Assembly: GCF_041296385.1 (NCBI RefSeq)
Contig: NC_091020.1
Span: 25,518,501-25,582,500, forward strand
Length of the DNA stretch: 64,000 nt
Source: Aphelocoma coerulescens
Taxonomy: Eukaryota > Chordata > Aves > Passeriformes > Corvidae
Direction of reading: 5' to 3'
Shown here: one piece after another, positions 24,035-36,581 of the stretch
How positions within the stretch are numbered: position 1 is the stretch's first letter
Layout: every line of letters starts with the position of its first letter
Made by a program: the position numbers and the translations under genes
Notes under the pieces: model-generated
What the model saw: only the letters and a program-made list of their open reading frames with translations
Told to the model about the DNA's origin: nothing
Database searches by the model: none

Positions 24035-27000
24035 TACTCATCAGCTGTTTTCTAAAAATAAATGCAATTGAGATAATTAACAAAATACTTCCATATGGCA
24101 TTATTTAATGGGGCAGAAGGGAAGAAGGTTAGAAGAGAGGTATAAAAAGAAGCAGCCATTTACAATAAAAACCATCCTTTCAGTGTTCGTGAAGGAAAAA
24201 AAGTTCATATATTACAAAACTTGAGTTAGGGTTGTCTTTGTGTACCTTTATGCATCTGTATTTTGCATCTTTGTACCTCCATATGCCAAATATGGCAAAG
24301 AATTTTTGGAGCAGAAGGACAGTTACCAGGTAAGAGCAATAAGCTTGGCAGGATATTGGTGCATGTCTATTGACAGGGCTGCTTTGTCTGGCTTCCTAAA
24401 ATTCAGGCCTTCTCTCCTGTTGCACTCTCTGCCTGCTTCACCTTGTACTGCTGCAGTCAGGGCCCTGTGGAGACTTAGGGATGTTACAAGGTTGTAATGA
24501 CAAGAAATGGGATAAAACTGGAGAGGTCTCATCCACATTCAGATGTAGACTTCCCAGAGCTGGCTGTCAGAAAAAGAGAGGTAGTTTGCTCCAATTTAGC
24601 CAGTGAGTGTTAAAGGACAGATCATGAGTTAGGATATCAACTAAAACGAAGCTGCAATTTTGTCACATATCATAACCATTGCTTTCATGAAGTGGGCAGA
24701 GTGGAGCTGTGTGAGCTTTCAGAGTGCCTTGCCTTGGTTAGAGGGAAGAGAGGGTCTGTCAGGAGGCATCACCTTGTACAGGGCTGCTGATATTAACCAC
24801 ATGGCCTGTCAGCAGGGTGAACACAGCTGCAGGTCCTGATATAGGGCAGTTTTATGAGACGTTTTTCCTGTCTCCATCCTCCTTACCACTCTCTGAAACA
24901 TGGCCATCTCATTTACTGCTGCAGCACCAATAATACATTAATTTATGAAGTATGAAAAATGAGGTAGTTTTGAATTAACGAGGAGGGGCATGGTGCTTCA
25001 CAGACAGCAGGGTTATCAATCAGTAATAGTGAGTCACTTCATCCTGTTATTAAAAAGGAGGGGAAAATAATAGAATGGGTGGAGGGCAGCCCTTGGAAAA
25101 GGGGCAGGTGGGTCCTTTTGAAGACCATATAATGATCTGACCTTGATCTTTAGTGATAGGAGGTGGTTCACCAAGACTTATTTATTTCTCTTTGATGAAA
25201 ATCCTCCCCCATCCCCTGCCAACCCCAAACCCAAAAATAAGTGGCAAAATATCCTTTTATTTCATTCTTTTACGAAGTGAGGAATAGAGAAGCTCAGCAT
25301 GACTTAGTGAATTCTCGTTTTAATAGCCTAGATTAGCAGGGTCTGCAGGGCACGTGCTGGCCACAGTCTCAGTTTCTGCCGCGTACGCACATCAGCCTCT
25401 TAGTGTCACTCTAATGTCACCTCTGGTGTGATCAATTCTGTGTAAAATATTTTATCCCAAGCAGCACTGGGAAACCTTGAAACACTTCTATGACTGTGTT
25501 AGAATCAGTTTTCTTCAGCATGGAGCTTGGCTGAGCTGGATCTTTGAGAGGTATTTCAGTATGTCATAGAGTGTTTGAGGCTTCTTTTTACACTAGTGGG
25601 AGTTCATTGCCCTTCACCCTCTTGGTTCTAAGATGACTTTTTTCATTGTATACAGATAGATGTTGCTGGACTCCAAAAGTAATGACAGGGGATTTCTAAG
25701 TGGTGCACAGATGCAGTTAGGGAAAACTCAAGCTGTAGTTTTCGTAGAAATCTAGGGAATCTACACGTAGACCAGTCCTGTCTCTGAGGAGAGATTGGTT
25801 CTGCCTTTTACAGTGGGCCCTATGATATTTTAATTCTCTGTTACTGACAAAAAAATGCTCATCTGACGTATTTTGTCTCCCTTGGAACCTTCCCGTGATC
25901 CTTAAAAATGCCTGCAAGAAAGCAACTAAACTCCTGAAGCAGCTGTGCTCAGAGATGTGAGAGGCAATGGAATGGGCACAAGGAATGCAGTGCCTAGGAC
26001 CTGGACATGGGTGGAATGATGGAGTAAGCTTGGCAATTTTCTGGCTTTTGCCAATTGATTCCTAAACCAAAGTGTCAGGGTTGTGTTGGAGATAAAACCC
26101 TTATCCTCTCTTCCAATTCTGTTTCCTTGTACACTGGTTCTTAGGACACCACAGTGACGGGAGCTCATGTGTGTGTGTGAAGGGATATGGAAAGTACACC
26201 ATTTTCCCCAGGCTGTGAAGTGTCAGTGACCCTGTTGGAATAGGATGTAGCAGCTGTGGTTCAGTCACTGGGGCAGTCACTCACCTGCTCAGTGTGTAAT
26301 TGCAGACATGACTACCACCATAAACCTGCAAGGACTGTTTCATTAGGAGCTAATTATTGAATGTAAGGGAAAATGTCAAAGCCAGTGGGCTGCTAGTTGT
26401 GAATCCTGTTCCTAGGTCCAGAACCTTCCCATATCTGGCACCTGCATCTCTGGCACCCAGGTTAGCATGCAGAGCTTGCAGCCTCAGTGGATAGCTTACA
26501 GCTGACTGCTACCATGCCGAGCACTGCACTGCCATCATGTTTGGTAACTTTAACCTTTAATTTTTGGGGGCCTCAGCCTTGCATCCAGAAAATGGGTAGA
26601 CTTTCTCCTATCATCTTAACTTCCTCCAGTGGGGGGATGTTAGGAAGAGAAGTACATTAGGAACAGTAAGGGACATGAGTAATAGATGCCAGGTAAGTAA
26701 ATTGAGATGGATCATAAGCATCTGGACATGAACTATCTGGAAGTGATAAAGCTGACTGTTGTCTATGTTCATTCTGCAATCTGACTAAAAAAGCAGAAAA
26801 ATAAAGTAGGTAAGCAAAGGAGAATCAATGATGCATTTAAAATTGTATTCAGATTTAATGGCCTCAAGGGAGATACATAATACGATTTTTATTTTTCTAT
26901 AGAGTCATGAAACACTCTAGTGTCCTCAAATGAAATAGACTGCGGAATACAGGCTGCAAAAGTTTACCCCCATGAGTAACTATCCATGCACATCTTTTTG

Positions 27001-28886
27001 TTTTCTGTAATGGGGCAACTACTGTGAGTAAACTTATACCCACATGTAAAGTGTTCTCCCAAGTGAGACCTATAATCAGAGGAGTGTTTTTATATAAATG
27101 GTGTTCTCAGTTCCAGCAGCTGTGCTGCACACAGCCTCTCCTTACTGATAACATTATTTTCTGTAACTATTTCTGCTTACATGGTAAGTTACCGTAATGG
27201 TGAAAATTACTTTGTAGTTCTATGGAGACTAGCACAACCATGCATTTACTCAAATAACATATAATTATAACAGTGAATGCTGCTTTTCTCTTTCTGTGAA
27301 CACAGTTTGGGATCAGAGCTGTTCCTTGTCACTAGAACAAAGCTGGTGACCGCGAAACAGATGTGTCAGATGTTTTAACAACCAGGGCTTTCCTGTGTAG
27401 AGTTGAGAAGAGTAAAAAGGCATCATGCAGAGCTAAGCTATGCAGAAATACCAGACTCTAGAGCAATATAATAATATCAATCAGAGACTTTGCATTTGTG
27501 TGGAAGCACTGGTTGGTGCCTAAGGTCACCAGCTGAGGTTGCTGCTACTACAGGTCCAGGCCCATTCATAGAAGTGCTGGTCAAACTGGATATACAAAAC
27601 CAGTGGTGGTGCTTGTAACCCATTTGGCAGTTTGTGGAGGAGAACTCAGCATGAACATGCTGTGACACAGAAAAGCCTTTGGCAAATTAGCTGCACAGCA
27701 CTGAAGTGGCCTCAGGAAGGTGGGAATACTGTGGCAGAGGCCTTTGCTCCGATGATCTGTGGGGAGCTGGAGAATGTGCAGCTGTAACAAGAATATAATG
27801 GGCTGGAGTAACCTTGGATAAAAGCTGCCTTGCTGTGACAATGAAAAGGTTTTACAACCAAGCATGTGGCTGTTGCCAGTCAGTCATTCTTTGCCAGGTC
27901 AAACACATGCTTTTTGGATGGTTTCCATCCCCACTGGCACCTGGAATTTAACAAGCAAATGCTTGCTGTGCCTTGTAATTAAAAGTGAAAAGTACATGTG
28001 TCCAGTGCCAAAAAGAGGAGAGAAAGAGGGGAGACATGTTGTTCTGACCTGCTCAGCAGCAAAACAAAGATAAGATGTTCTGCTTTGTTGGGTCTGTTAT
28101 GATGGCTTATTCCATTCGTCTGCATGCAAATTGGATCCAGCCTGGGATTTGGCATAGTGGGCAGGTTCAGATGGCAGCCTTAGAGTATCTGTGTTCTTTT
28201 CCCAGCCCTGATTTTTGTCTAAGTCTTACAGCCATGATATATTTTCATTTCCCACCTGCCAGTGAGGATGGCAGAGTGATTTTCCTTAAAGAGCTCTTGC
28301 TTTATGCAATTTAACCTTAATTTGCTCCTGATCCTCGAGGCCTCTTGCATGGTGCATCTGTGCTCTTGCACAGGTGCTGGAGGTGGTGATTAAAATGGAG
28401 TGCCCTCTCCATAGGGAAGGGAGTGTGTGAGCTTGGAATTCTGTGAAGTGTTTTGTTTTGGTGTGGCAATTTATGGCAGGTATGGCTGAAGTGCCAAAAG
28501 CCTCTTGCAATTTTGTACAAATATGAACAATTAGTTGTAATTTTAGTCTGGGTAAAATTGGATATGAGAGACAATAGAAGACAGCAAAATATTAACCAGT
28601 CTGTAAACAAGTGTGGTGGGCTGATGTGCATCTCCTCAGAGAAAGCAAGGTAGTGCTGGTCCTCATTTGATGTACTCCACTGAGGCCCACTTTTGTTTCA
28701 AAAACCCTGCTTTTTTATGTTAAAGAAAAGTTTTCATTTTAAAGTTTATTACTTTCTTTCTAGTAATGGTTCTCTTCTTTCATGTACCCTCTACAAAAGG
28801 CAAAACATTCTACAGAGACAATGAACCTGCATGTCACCTGAGCAGCATCATCTGTCCTCTGATCGTTCTCTCTCAGTGCTGCAAAG

Positions 28887-28914
28887 ATGGGGAACCCACA
28901 CATGGGTTCCCCAT
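28887..28914. repeat. Perfect 12-bp hairpin with 4-nt loop
   Basis: ATGGGGAACCCA (28887-28898), CACA loop, then TGGGTTCCCCAT (28903-28914). The stem is GC-rich and fully paired. Confidence 0.92.
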
Positions 28915-31570
28915 GGTGTTGCTGTCTTCTCAAGCCAATTTGGTGGATTAGAGAGCTGTCAGTCTCTGGCACAACTGGAGGAGTCTACGGAGGAGGTCTT
29001 TCAGAGGGGTTGAATGCTTACAGAAATAACTGCTGACATCTGAAAAGTTCACTGGCAAGCAATGTGATTCTGCAGACTGGAGGTTGTTTTGTAATTACAA
29101 AGAATTCCTGATGGGAAGGAAGTTCTGGAGGGAGGTTAGTGTGAAGTGTCTAAAATGTCTTGAGAGAGCTATTTGGTTCTTTGGTCATGGTACATATAAT
29201 ACAGACCCAAGGCAAAGTCTTAGGAAACTCTTATTTCATTGCTCGGTTTCTGTGGGTGCCTGAGTCATTTTTCATTATCCAATAATAAATACAGTAGTGA
29301 AAGTCACCTTTAACACTTAAAGATTGCTTGGGTTTTATGGGATTGTATTGAAGTGAGTGCCAAGGTATAAAAGCCTTATGGTTGAGGTACTTTTATAACG
29401 CATGCTTCATAAACCCTTATAAAGTGAGTGCAGTGCACTTCATCCTTTAAGATTACAGCACTATGGTTCTGAGAGTTGGTGATCTGGCACTATATTCATT
29501 AATTAAATCTGCCATTAATGTTAAATTTCGGGCAATAAGAAGTGAAGTTACAAGAAGTTGAAACAGGTTAGGTCCAGACAATTTATCTCTCATGAAAGCT
29601 CAGTGCCCCTTTACTGCTTGAGTGATGGCCACAGGTTATCCTTAACATTAAGGAAGTTTTTGAGCCATGTGAAGGAAGAAGGAGTCCCAGATCTGGGCTA
29701 CTCTGTAGCACAAGGGTTTGCAATGCGCATTTTCCTTTTGGGACATAAAGTAAGTAATTATATGAAAACTGTTGCCCGCTTCATGAAATGTCTTGTTTGG
29801 CTTCCCAGAGGGGAGATGTCCCTCTTGTCACAGCTGCTGATCCCTAAATAATGGAGTGAATTTCTTCTCTTGTAAGTAAATACACAGGATTTCTCTCTAG
29901 AGCAGATTTTTATCACTGACATGTCCCATTTTTTCGTGTCGGACTGATATGCTTGGTGACCAGGAAACAGAGGTTGCTTTCACTGCCCCCTGGTTATTGC
30001 AGAGGTCAGTATATCTCCAGGCAGTGAGCAGGTATTTAGCCATTCTCAAACATCTGTGGCAGTTTGTATAAAGTTAGGGTGTGCTTTCTAAACTAGTGCA
30101 AATCATTCAAAGACACCTTTAGCTTAGCTGATTTATATGGGTGTTACTTTTGCTGGTAAGTAGATAGTTACTTGTGGTACCAGCACTTCTTTTGTCTCAG
30201 AGGAAATTGGGCTGGTTTAATGAAACTGAAGTTTTTTTTGTTGAAATGGCATGTAGGGATGAAAGAAGGAAAAAAAAGGATGAGATTTTCTCTGCAATGA
30301 GTTGCACCTCTCCTCCATGGGAATGGCAGGGAAGGGCTTTAGATACACTGTGTAGCTGTGTTCTAAGAGATTTGGGTTGTGTTCAGACCTCTGAGGGTAT
30401 CCTTTAGCTTTAAGGGCAAGTAATTGCAGTAATGATCTTGGAGAGAGAAAGAATGGGAGGGGAATGAATGGCCAAGTCTTTGCCAGTGAGAAATTTCAGA
30501 TGGTCAGACATGTAATCTAAAATGCTTCAATGTACTCTTTCCCATAAGAGTTCCAAACTGTTCATATTTAACTGGTGATGGACTGATGTTTTCAAGGAAG
30601 AAAATGATTTTTGTATCTTTAAGCCTTTAAATGTCACTGGATTTTGATTTCTCAGTTTCAAAAGGAGGAAGGGACATCAAAAATCCAAAGCAAAAATCCT
30701 CCATTTGCATTGACATTTCAGCACAAATTGTTGAAACTCTTTGGCTTTTTAAACTCGAAGCTACTATGAAACTTTGTGGGAAGGAGACATGGGACCATAC
30801 AACTCATTAAATGTTTTAAATCAAATTGGAAAAGAAAGAAAAATACAATAATTTTTCAAAATCTGTTTTGTTTTCTCATTGATGATGTAGATGTGGCCAG
30901 GCTTTAGGAAGGATCTAAAGTGTTTCTGAGTTGAGGGGCTAGGGGGAGGCCATAAAAACCCCCAAAAAAGTCTTTTCACTTTTAAGCTGAGCACATTCAA
31001 TATGAAAATCCCTATGAACCTGTAAACATGAAACCTCAACTTTCTGTCTTTGCAGCAGTGTTTTTGGCAAAACTGCCTTTTCAGCTGTAGGAGAGGATAA
31101 TGCAGTGCTACAGAGTAAATTCTAATACTTTGCTAAGGAACTGGGTTTCTTTTGTAGCTGTGGTGGCTTGCATGGTTTTTAGGTGTTTTTTTTGTTTTTG
31201 TTTATTATTTTTAAACGGTATTGTTTATGTTTTTTTAGCATAGCCTTTTACATAGGTAAATGTGACTGGGACCTCTGGGAAGGACTGCTTATGAAAAGTG
31301 CATTAAAGTGAAGAGGAGAATCAGGAGGAAGTACACAATGGTTTAATGCTGTCTGTTTCTCAGAACAAAGACATTTATTTGAACTTCTTTATTCATTTGA
31401 CGACTCTCTGGTGCTCCTTTGCTAATGTAGCTCAGTGGTACTATTGCTACAGATTATTGCACCTATAAACTGGTCTGTGCTGATTTAGGGAGATGGGCTT
31501 TGGTAATTTACGGTGAAAATCTATGTTCGTTGAGAAAATAAAAGGATTCCTTGAAAGCTAATATTAATAA

Positions 31571-31592
31571 AAATGCCATTTAAATGCCATTT
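31571..31592. repeat. Two perfect 11-bp tandem units
   Basis: AAATGCCATTT is repeated twice head to tail. Confidence 0.85.
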
Positions 31593-31600
31593 ATGTGGCA

Positions 31601-31657
31601 TGTTGTTTTGGTTGGTGTTTTTGTTGTTGTTGTTGTTTGTTGTTGTTTTTTTTTTTT
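31601..31657. repeat. T/G-rich low-complexity tract
   Basis: GTT repeats ending in a 12-base T-run. Confidence 0.85.
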
Positions 31658-31757
31658 GTCCAGGGGTGGCTTGTTAACTAGTTCAGCGATGTAAAAAACA
31701 GATCTCTGTTGTGATCTCTGTGCTCAGGCTACCTGTATCTCCATGCCAGTAGAGGAT

Positions 31758-31814
31758 GTTGTAGCATTGTGCCTGTTGTAGCATTGTGTGCCTGTGTTGT
31801 AGCATTGTGCCTGT
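31758..31814. repeat. Three-copy tandem repeat, unit 17-21 bp
   Basis: GTTGTAGCATTGTGCCT-type units start at 31758, 31775 and 31796; the second has an extra GT and the units differ slightly in length. Confidence 0.9.
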
Positions 31815-34800
31815 GAGCAGTGTGCTGGCTCATTGCTGTACAGTTCAGTATTCCACATCACAGCTGTCTTTGTGCCTGGCTACCCTGGCGCAGAGGAAGA
31901 GGAGTATGTCACCATCTTAACTCATCCACCTGCACATAACCCATGTGAAAGCAATACCAAGGAAGGTGTTTATATTAACCCAGTGACATACTTGGAATTT
32001 TGAGCTGGCTAGCAGGAGCTCAGGTTCTTAGTTACAAATCCTACCCTAGTTTTTATTACATTAGCCCCATCTGAGGGCATGACTTTTTTGTGGATTTGTG
32101 CTGTAATACGGTGTCACTTTCCTTCCTCCCTGCTTCTGCATTTGAGCTCCTTTAAGGGTTCTTCACAGTCTCCAGCAAATCTGAGTGACTCTTTAATACT
32201 GCTGTGGTTTGTGTACCAAATACATTATGGCAGGCATAGGTATGACATCTTCCCTCCTTGTTCTTCCTGCCTGCAGCTTGTGCTGTTTATTCCCTGGGAT
32301 AAATCCCCTTGAAGTGTTCAGAGCTGGATATGTTCCCTGCTCACGGACTGAAGATCTCAGTCCATATATTGTAGTTAATGTTCTTGCAAGGGGGCCTCTC
32401 CATATCATCTTCTTTCTGTGTGCTTCCCCACTGCTGTCTGGTGTTCTGCCCACCTGGAGTTCATTCAGAACTCCGTGTGTGTCATCACTGTCCCCAAAGC
32501 TCCTGCTTTAAAGGAGATGCACCATGTCCCAGACAGCTCTCTGCATCCATTCCTAAGGAACTATCTGAAGTTCAGTCTGATTTTCAGCCTATTTCTTTTT
32601 GGTCTGGTGTTTGCCATTCATTGTTAACTGGCTTTTGAAGGTCAGTGAAAGGTATGTAGCATAAACTAACTCACCTCAAGTATGTTTTCAAGGACTTAAC
32701 CCTTGGCGGTAGCCAGTCCTGCTTCCCCTTCCCCTCTCCACTTAAACTAGAGGAAAAAGCAACTGAAAAGAATGTTTTATACATGCCTGTATATATATAA
32801 ATGATCTAGAATGTAGAAAGACAAAATGTAATTTCCTTTTAAATAAAGGCTACCATTTAATTTAATATTATAGAAAATGATTAGATCTTAAACCCCTATA
32901 AATTACATTTGACAACTCTCTGGTGCTCTTTTTCTATTCCTTATGGCAATTATAAATGGCAACACAGGATGCTGGCAGAAATGCTCATTCTGACTGGAGT
33001 TTGTTTATGTCTCTTAATGAAAAGTGATTAATCTATATCACTGTTGGGGTAGATCCTTCGTCCTGGTCCTATAATAAGAAGTGGTGGTTTCAGGCCTTTG
33101 ACAAATGTCCTGCTATTTCCCCTGCTAGAAGTTCCCTCCCCCTATAGCTTCCATGAGAAAAATAGAAACAATAAAAAAAGAAAAGCCCAGAGTTTCTCAC
33201 TTTTCTTTTTCTGCATGCCATGTAACAAACGTGTGTGCCCGTCCGAGCTGTGTGGCTTGTGGTGGGCTTTTGTTTTTCACTCTGATTGAGCCTCCTGGTT
33301 TTTCTATCCTTCTCTGTGTAGGGTCAGCCTTTCCTGGGAGGATGGATGACAGCAGAGGTGTTGGATGTGTTCATTTCTCCATTTGAAGGATGGAGAATGG
33401 ATATGGGAACTGGGTGAAGGCATGGGGCACAATTTATGTGATGTCACCTCTAGATATGACTGTTGTTAGGTTCTTCCACCTTTCCTAGCTTGGTGGATTT
33501 ATTATCTGATCTTGCAACGACTGTTATGCATCCAGAAGAACAAATTGGCCAGATTTGTGAACCATCTGGTGGAAATACTGCCTTTCTTGTCTCATATGAC
33601 CATTTCTTTAGCTATCCACAGAAGTGCTGCAGATTGTGTGTGAAAGGGGAGAGGAGATGTTTTGTGTGTGTGCCACTTCAGGTCCATGCCACTGTTAGCT
33701 GTGTTGTACTCCTTATTTGAGGACAGAATTCCAGCAGTGACCTTTTAATATACAGCATTATTAACTTTGTAATCTTCTATGACATCAGGTAGAAAATACT
33801 TTATTCCTGAAATATCCTTTATTTTAAATATAAGATCTCTCTGGATTGTCTTGTTAAATGGGCAGGCTTACATCCTTCTTCCATTCCATATAAGCAAGTG
33901 ATTTTTACTGAACTCTGTTATAGTTCTCTGGCACAGGCAATATGCTTTAGGTGAACAGGGGTATAAAATGTCTTTGCAGTCTAAGTCAAAAGTGACAGAA
34001 AAAAATATCTTCAAACAGTTGTGAAATTGTTATTGTTTGGAGCATAATGAAATTGATATTTTGATCTGATTAGAAAGAAGAAATACACCAAAGCTTTTTT
34101 CTAGGTGGAGATCTTGGAGACCTCAGACTAGTTCCCAGGGAGTCAGTTGGATATGGGAATGTTTCTTGTTCCCCAGACTGTGCACCACAGCACAATTCAA
34201 GTGTACTGCTTCATTACTTGAGGTGTGGCTTCCTGTGGGAGTGGCTGGAGATTGATTTTGGGGCTGGTGAGTGGTGCATGTGAGGGATGTTGAAGGCTCT
34301 TTGACATCAAGCTGGATTCATACAGATGGCTTCATCCTGGGAAAATGTTCACTCTAGTTCAGCTTTTCATTTCTTAGTGGAAAGGATCAGGAGCCATTTA
34401 TGTTATACTCCCTTTCCCTTGGTGACTTCATGGAGTTAATGAGGTGCTTAAGATTAAACAAGCATTGAAATTTTTTGCTTGATCAAGGTCTAACATACCA
34501 AGGGTTTTACCATTCCTTGTAACTGCTTTTTGCTGTCAAAATTAATGTATTTCCCCGTCGTAGTCTTGAAGTTGGAGCTCTGTGAAGCTGGATAAGAGAA
34601 GTCAATGTGGACAAAAAACAAAACTGCGGTGGATCTTAGCTAATTGATCATTCTGCAGTGAGCTAAAAAAGGCCATTCCTAGATCTGTTTTTGTGCTGAA
34701 AGACAGTTTCTATATTTAATTCAGCTGCTGTATCAACAACCTGCTGTGTTTAGAACAGCTCTAATTTATTTCCCACTGTTTGCCTTTATTTTATGGTACT

Positions 34801-35635
34801 GGTATTTGCTTTAATGTGAAGTCGTTTTCTCCAGATGTTAATAAGATGGTGGTAATGTTTCCACAACATTTTTCTTGGTAATGTCTATGTAGAGTTTGCC
34901 ATCTGATAGTGCGGAATCAACCCATTTTAAAATATCGGTAATAATTTTCTAATTAAAATTAGAGGCTCAGAAGTGTTTTCCTCCCTGTACAAATTGAGGT
35001 CATATACTTTCCTGTGCTTGAGGAAAATTATGTTTTCACTGACTGAATGATGGTCTCTTACTGTACACATTGGGAGTGTGATATACGAGATCGTGTCAGT
35101 GTTTGCACATGTGCACGTGCACTGTACCCAGATGCCAGCAGCTGATGCAGGAAGGCATTCTGTGCTTCCAGAGAGGTGATGATCTCTTTCATTGCACTGC
35201 AAGCTGCCAGATAATGAGCCTTAAATCTCAGGGATGCTCTGTTGTTTATTTTTGGAGAGAGGATTCCACATTGGGTGAGAGGTAGACAGAAAAGGTAGAG
35301 AGAAAAGGGTCCAGGAAAGCCTGGTGTGGCTGCCTGATGTTCCTATATCCAGCCAAAATCAACTTTGATACATAGAATTTTTCATTCTTACTGGACTTTT
35401 CTGAATTTTTCCAGATAAAATGAAAAATGGGAATCGCCAAATAAATCAGCAAATGAATTGCCAAATAAAATGGAACTGAAAGGCTAAAACCCCACCCTAA
35501 TTCTGTGGGCTGTTACACTCTTGAGTGATGGTCTGAGTACATCTAATAGGAGTCAGTGCTGCATGACCTCACTCTTAAATGATGTTCAGTTTCACTTTTC
35601 CATTAACACTCTTTTCCCTCCATTTTTCTGTTTAG

Positions 35636-35794
35636 ATCATGCTTCTTAGTGATCCAGAGATTGAGAGCAGCATCCTCATCAGCTCTGATGAAGGGGCTAC
35701 CTACCAGAAGTACCGTTTGAACTTCTATATCCAGAGCTTGCTCTTCCACCCCAAGCAGGAGGAGTGGATCTTGGCCTACAGTCTGGATCAAAAG
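35636..35794 (+). CDS. SORCS3: Internal exon of a SorCS VPS10-domain receptor, probably SORCS3 (second of three)
   Basis: This 159-nt exon encodes exactly 53 codons in phase 0 at both ends. It starts IMLLSDPEIESSILISSDEG and ends AYSLDQK. It contains a second Asp-box, S-S-D-E-G-A-T-Y, followed by the strands of the next propeller blade (YRLNFYIQSLLFHPKQEEW). The acceptor is a pyrimidine tract ending TTTAG at 35635, with a possible branch point CATTAAC about 30 nt upstream; the donor is GTGAGC from 35795. The sequence is free of stops and closely matches what I recall of vertebrate SORCS1 and SORCS3. Its length is a multiple of three, so skipping this exon alone would keep the frame but delete most of one blade. 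An antisense retroviral LTR begins about 790 bp downstream. The family call is very secure; the paralogue call depends on the next exon. Confidence 0.9.
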
Positions 35795-36581
35795 GTGAGC
35801 AATTGATGTAATGTTTCAATGATTATGAGCCAGGAGTTGAAGGGGATATTGTCTAGAACTGCTCCCTTTCAGGGATGATGAAGAATTTATCGTGTGCTTT
35901 GCTGTTCTCACTTTACAGGTTTAAATGTGCTCAAAAGCCATGCAGTGACTCCAAAGCCAGTTTGCTAAAAGGAGCTGAGTGTTACAGTGAGCATGATGGG
36001 TGCACAAACCTCAGTGGTGGAGATATGATGAAAGATGAAAAGAATTAGAAATTTGACATGACATATGGAGCTGTTCTAAAAATCTATTGATTCGTAGGCG
36101 CAGATTTCTAGCTGTCTCTGGGGATGGAGCACTCAGGCTGAGTCGGTCTGTAACAGCTGGCTGGTGAGCATTGAGGGGTGCTCAGTTTGCTTGCAGACTG
36201 GAAATCAGGGAGCAGCAACAGATGACAAACTCCTCTGTGCCACTTTTAAGCCACTTTGCAGTGCCTTCTGTAAGTGAGACATCTCCAGTCTGTTACTTTG
36301 TCCATAGCAAGTTTGCTGTTGCATTGCACTCATCTGTCTTGAGGGGTGCTGAGTAGAGCAGGTGCAATGTGGTAGTAAAGTGCCATGGCTAAGGAGATGT
36401 GTGCTTCAGTTCTGGAGCAGCAGTCTCCACTACAGCCCAAAGCTGAGACACAGGATGAGCAAGTTACAAATTCTACGAAGTTTAACACTTGCCAAGCTTT
36501 TATCTTTCCTCTCTTATGTTTCTCTCATCCGTAGACTCTGGAAAGCAAAACCATGCTGAATAACCACTAAGTTTTCCTCAT

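Larger units (their letters stand above)
16772..35635 (+). other. SORCS3: SORCS3 intron of about 18.9 kb
   Basis: This complete intron has a GTAAGG donor and a TTTAG acceptor, both in phase 0. Most of it shows no recognisable gene or transposon. Items seen: an A/C-rich tract (23988-24034), a G-quadruplex-type motif on the minus strand (25206-25232), a perfect 12-bp hairpin (28887-28914), a CTCF-like core (29981-29995), a T/G-rich tract (31601-31657) and a three-copy tandem repeat (31758-31814). The absence of any clear CR1 or LTR over nearly 19 kb is consistent with low avian repeat density. Confidence 0.85.
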
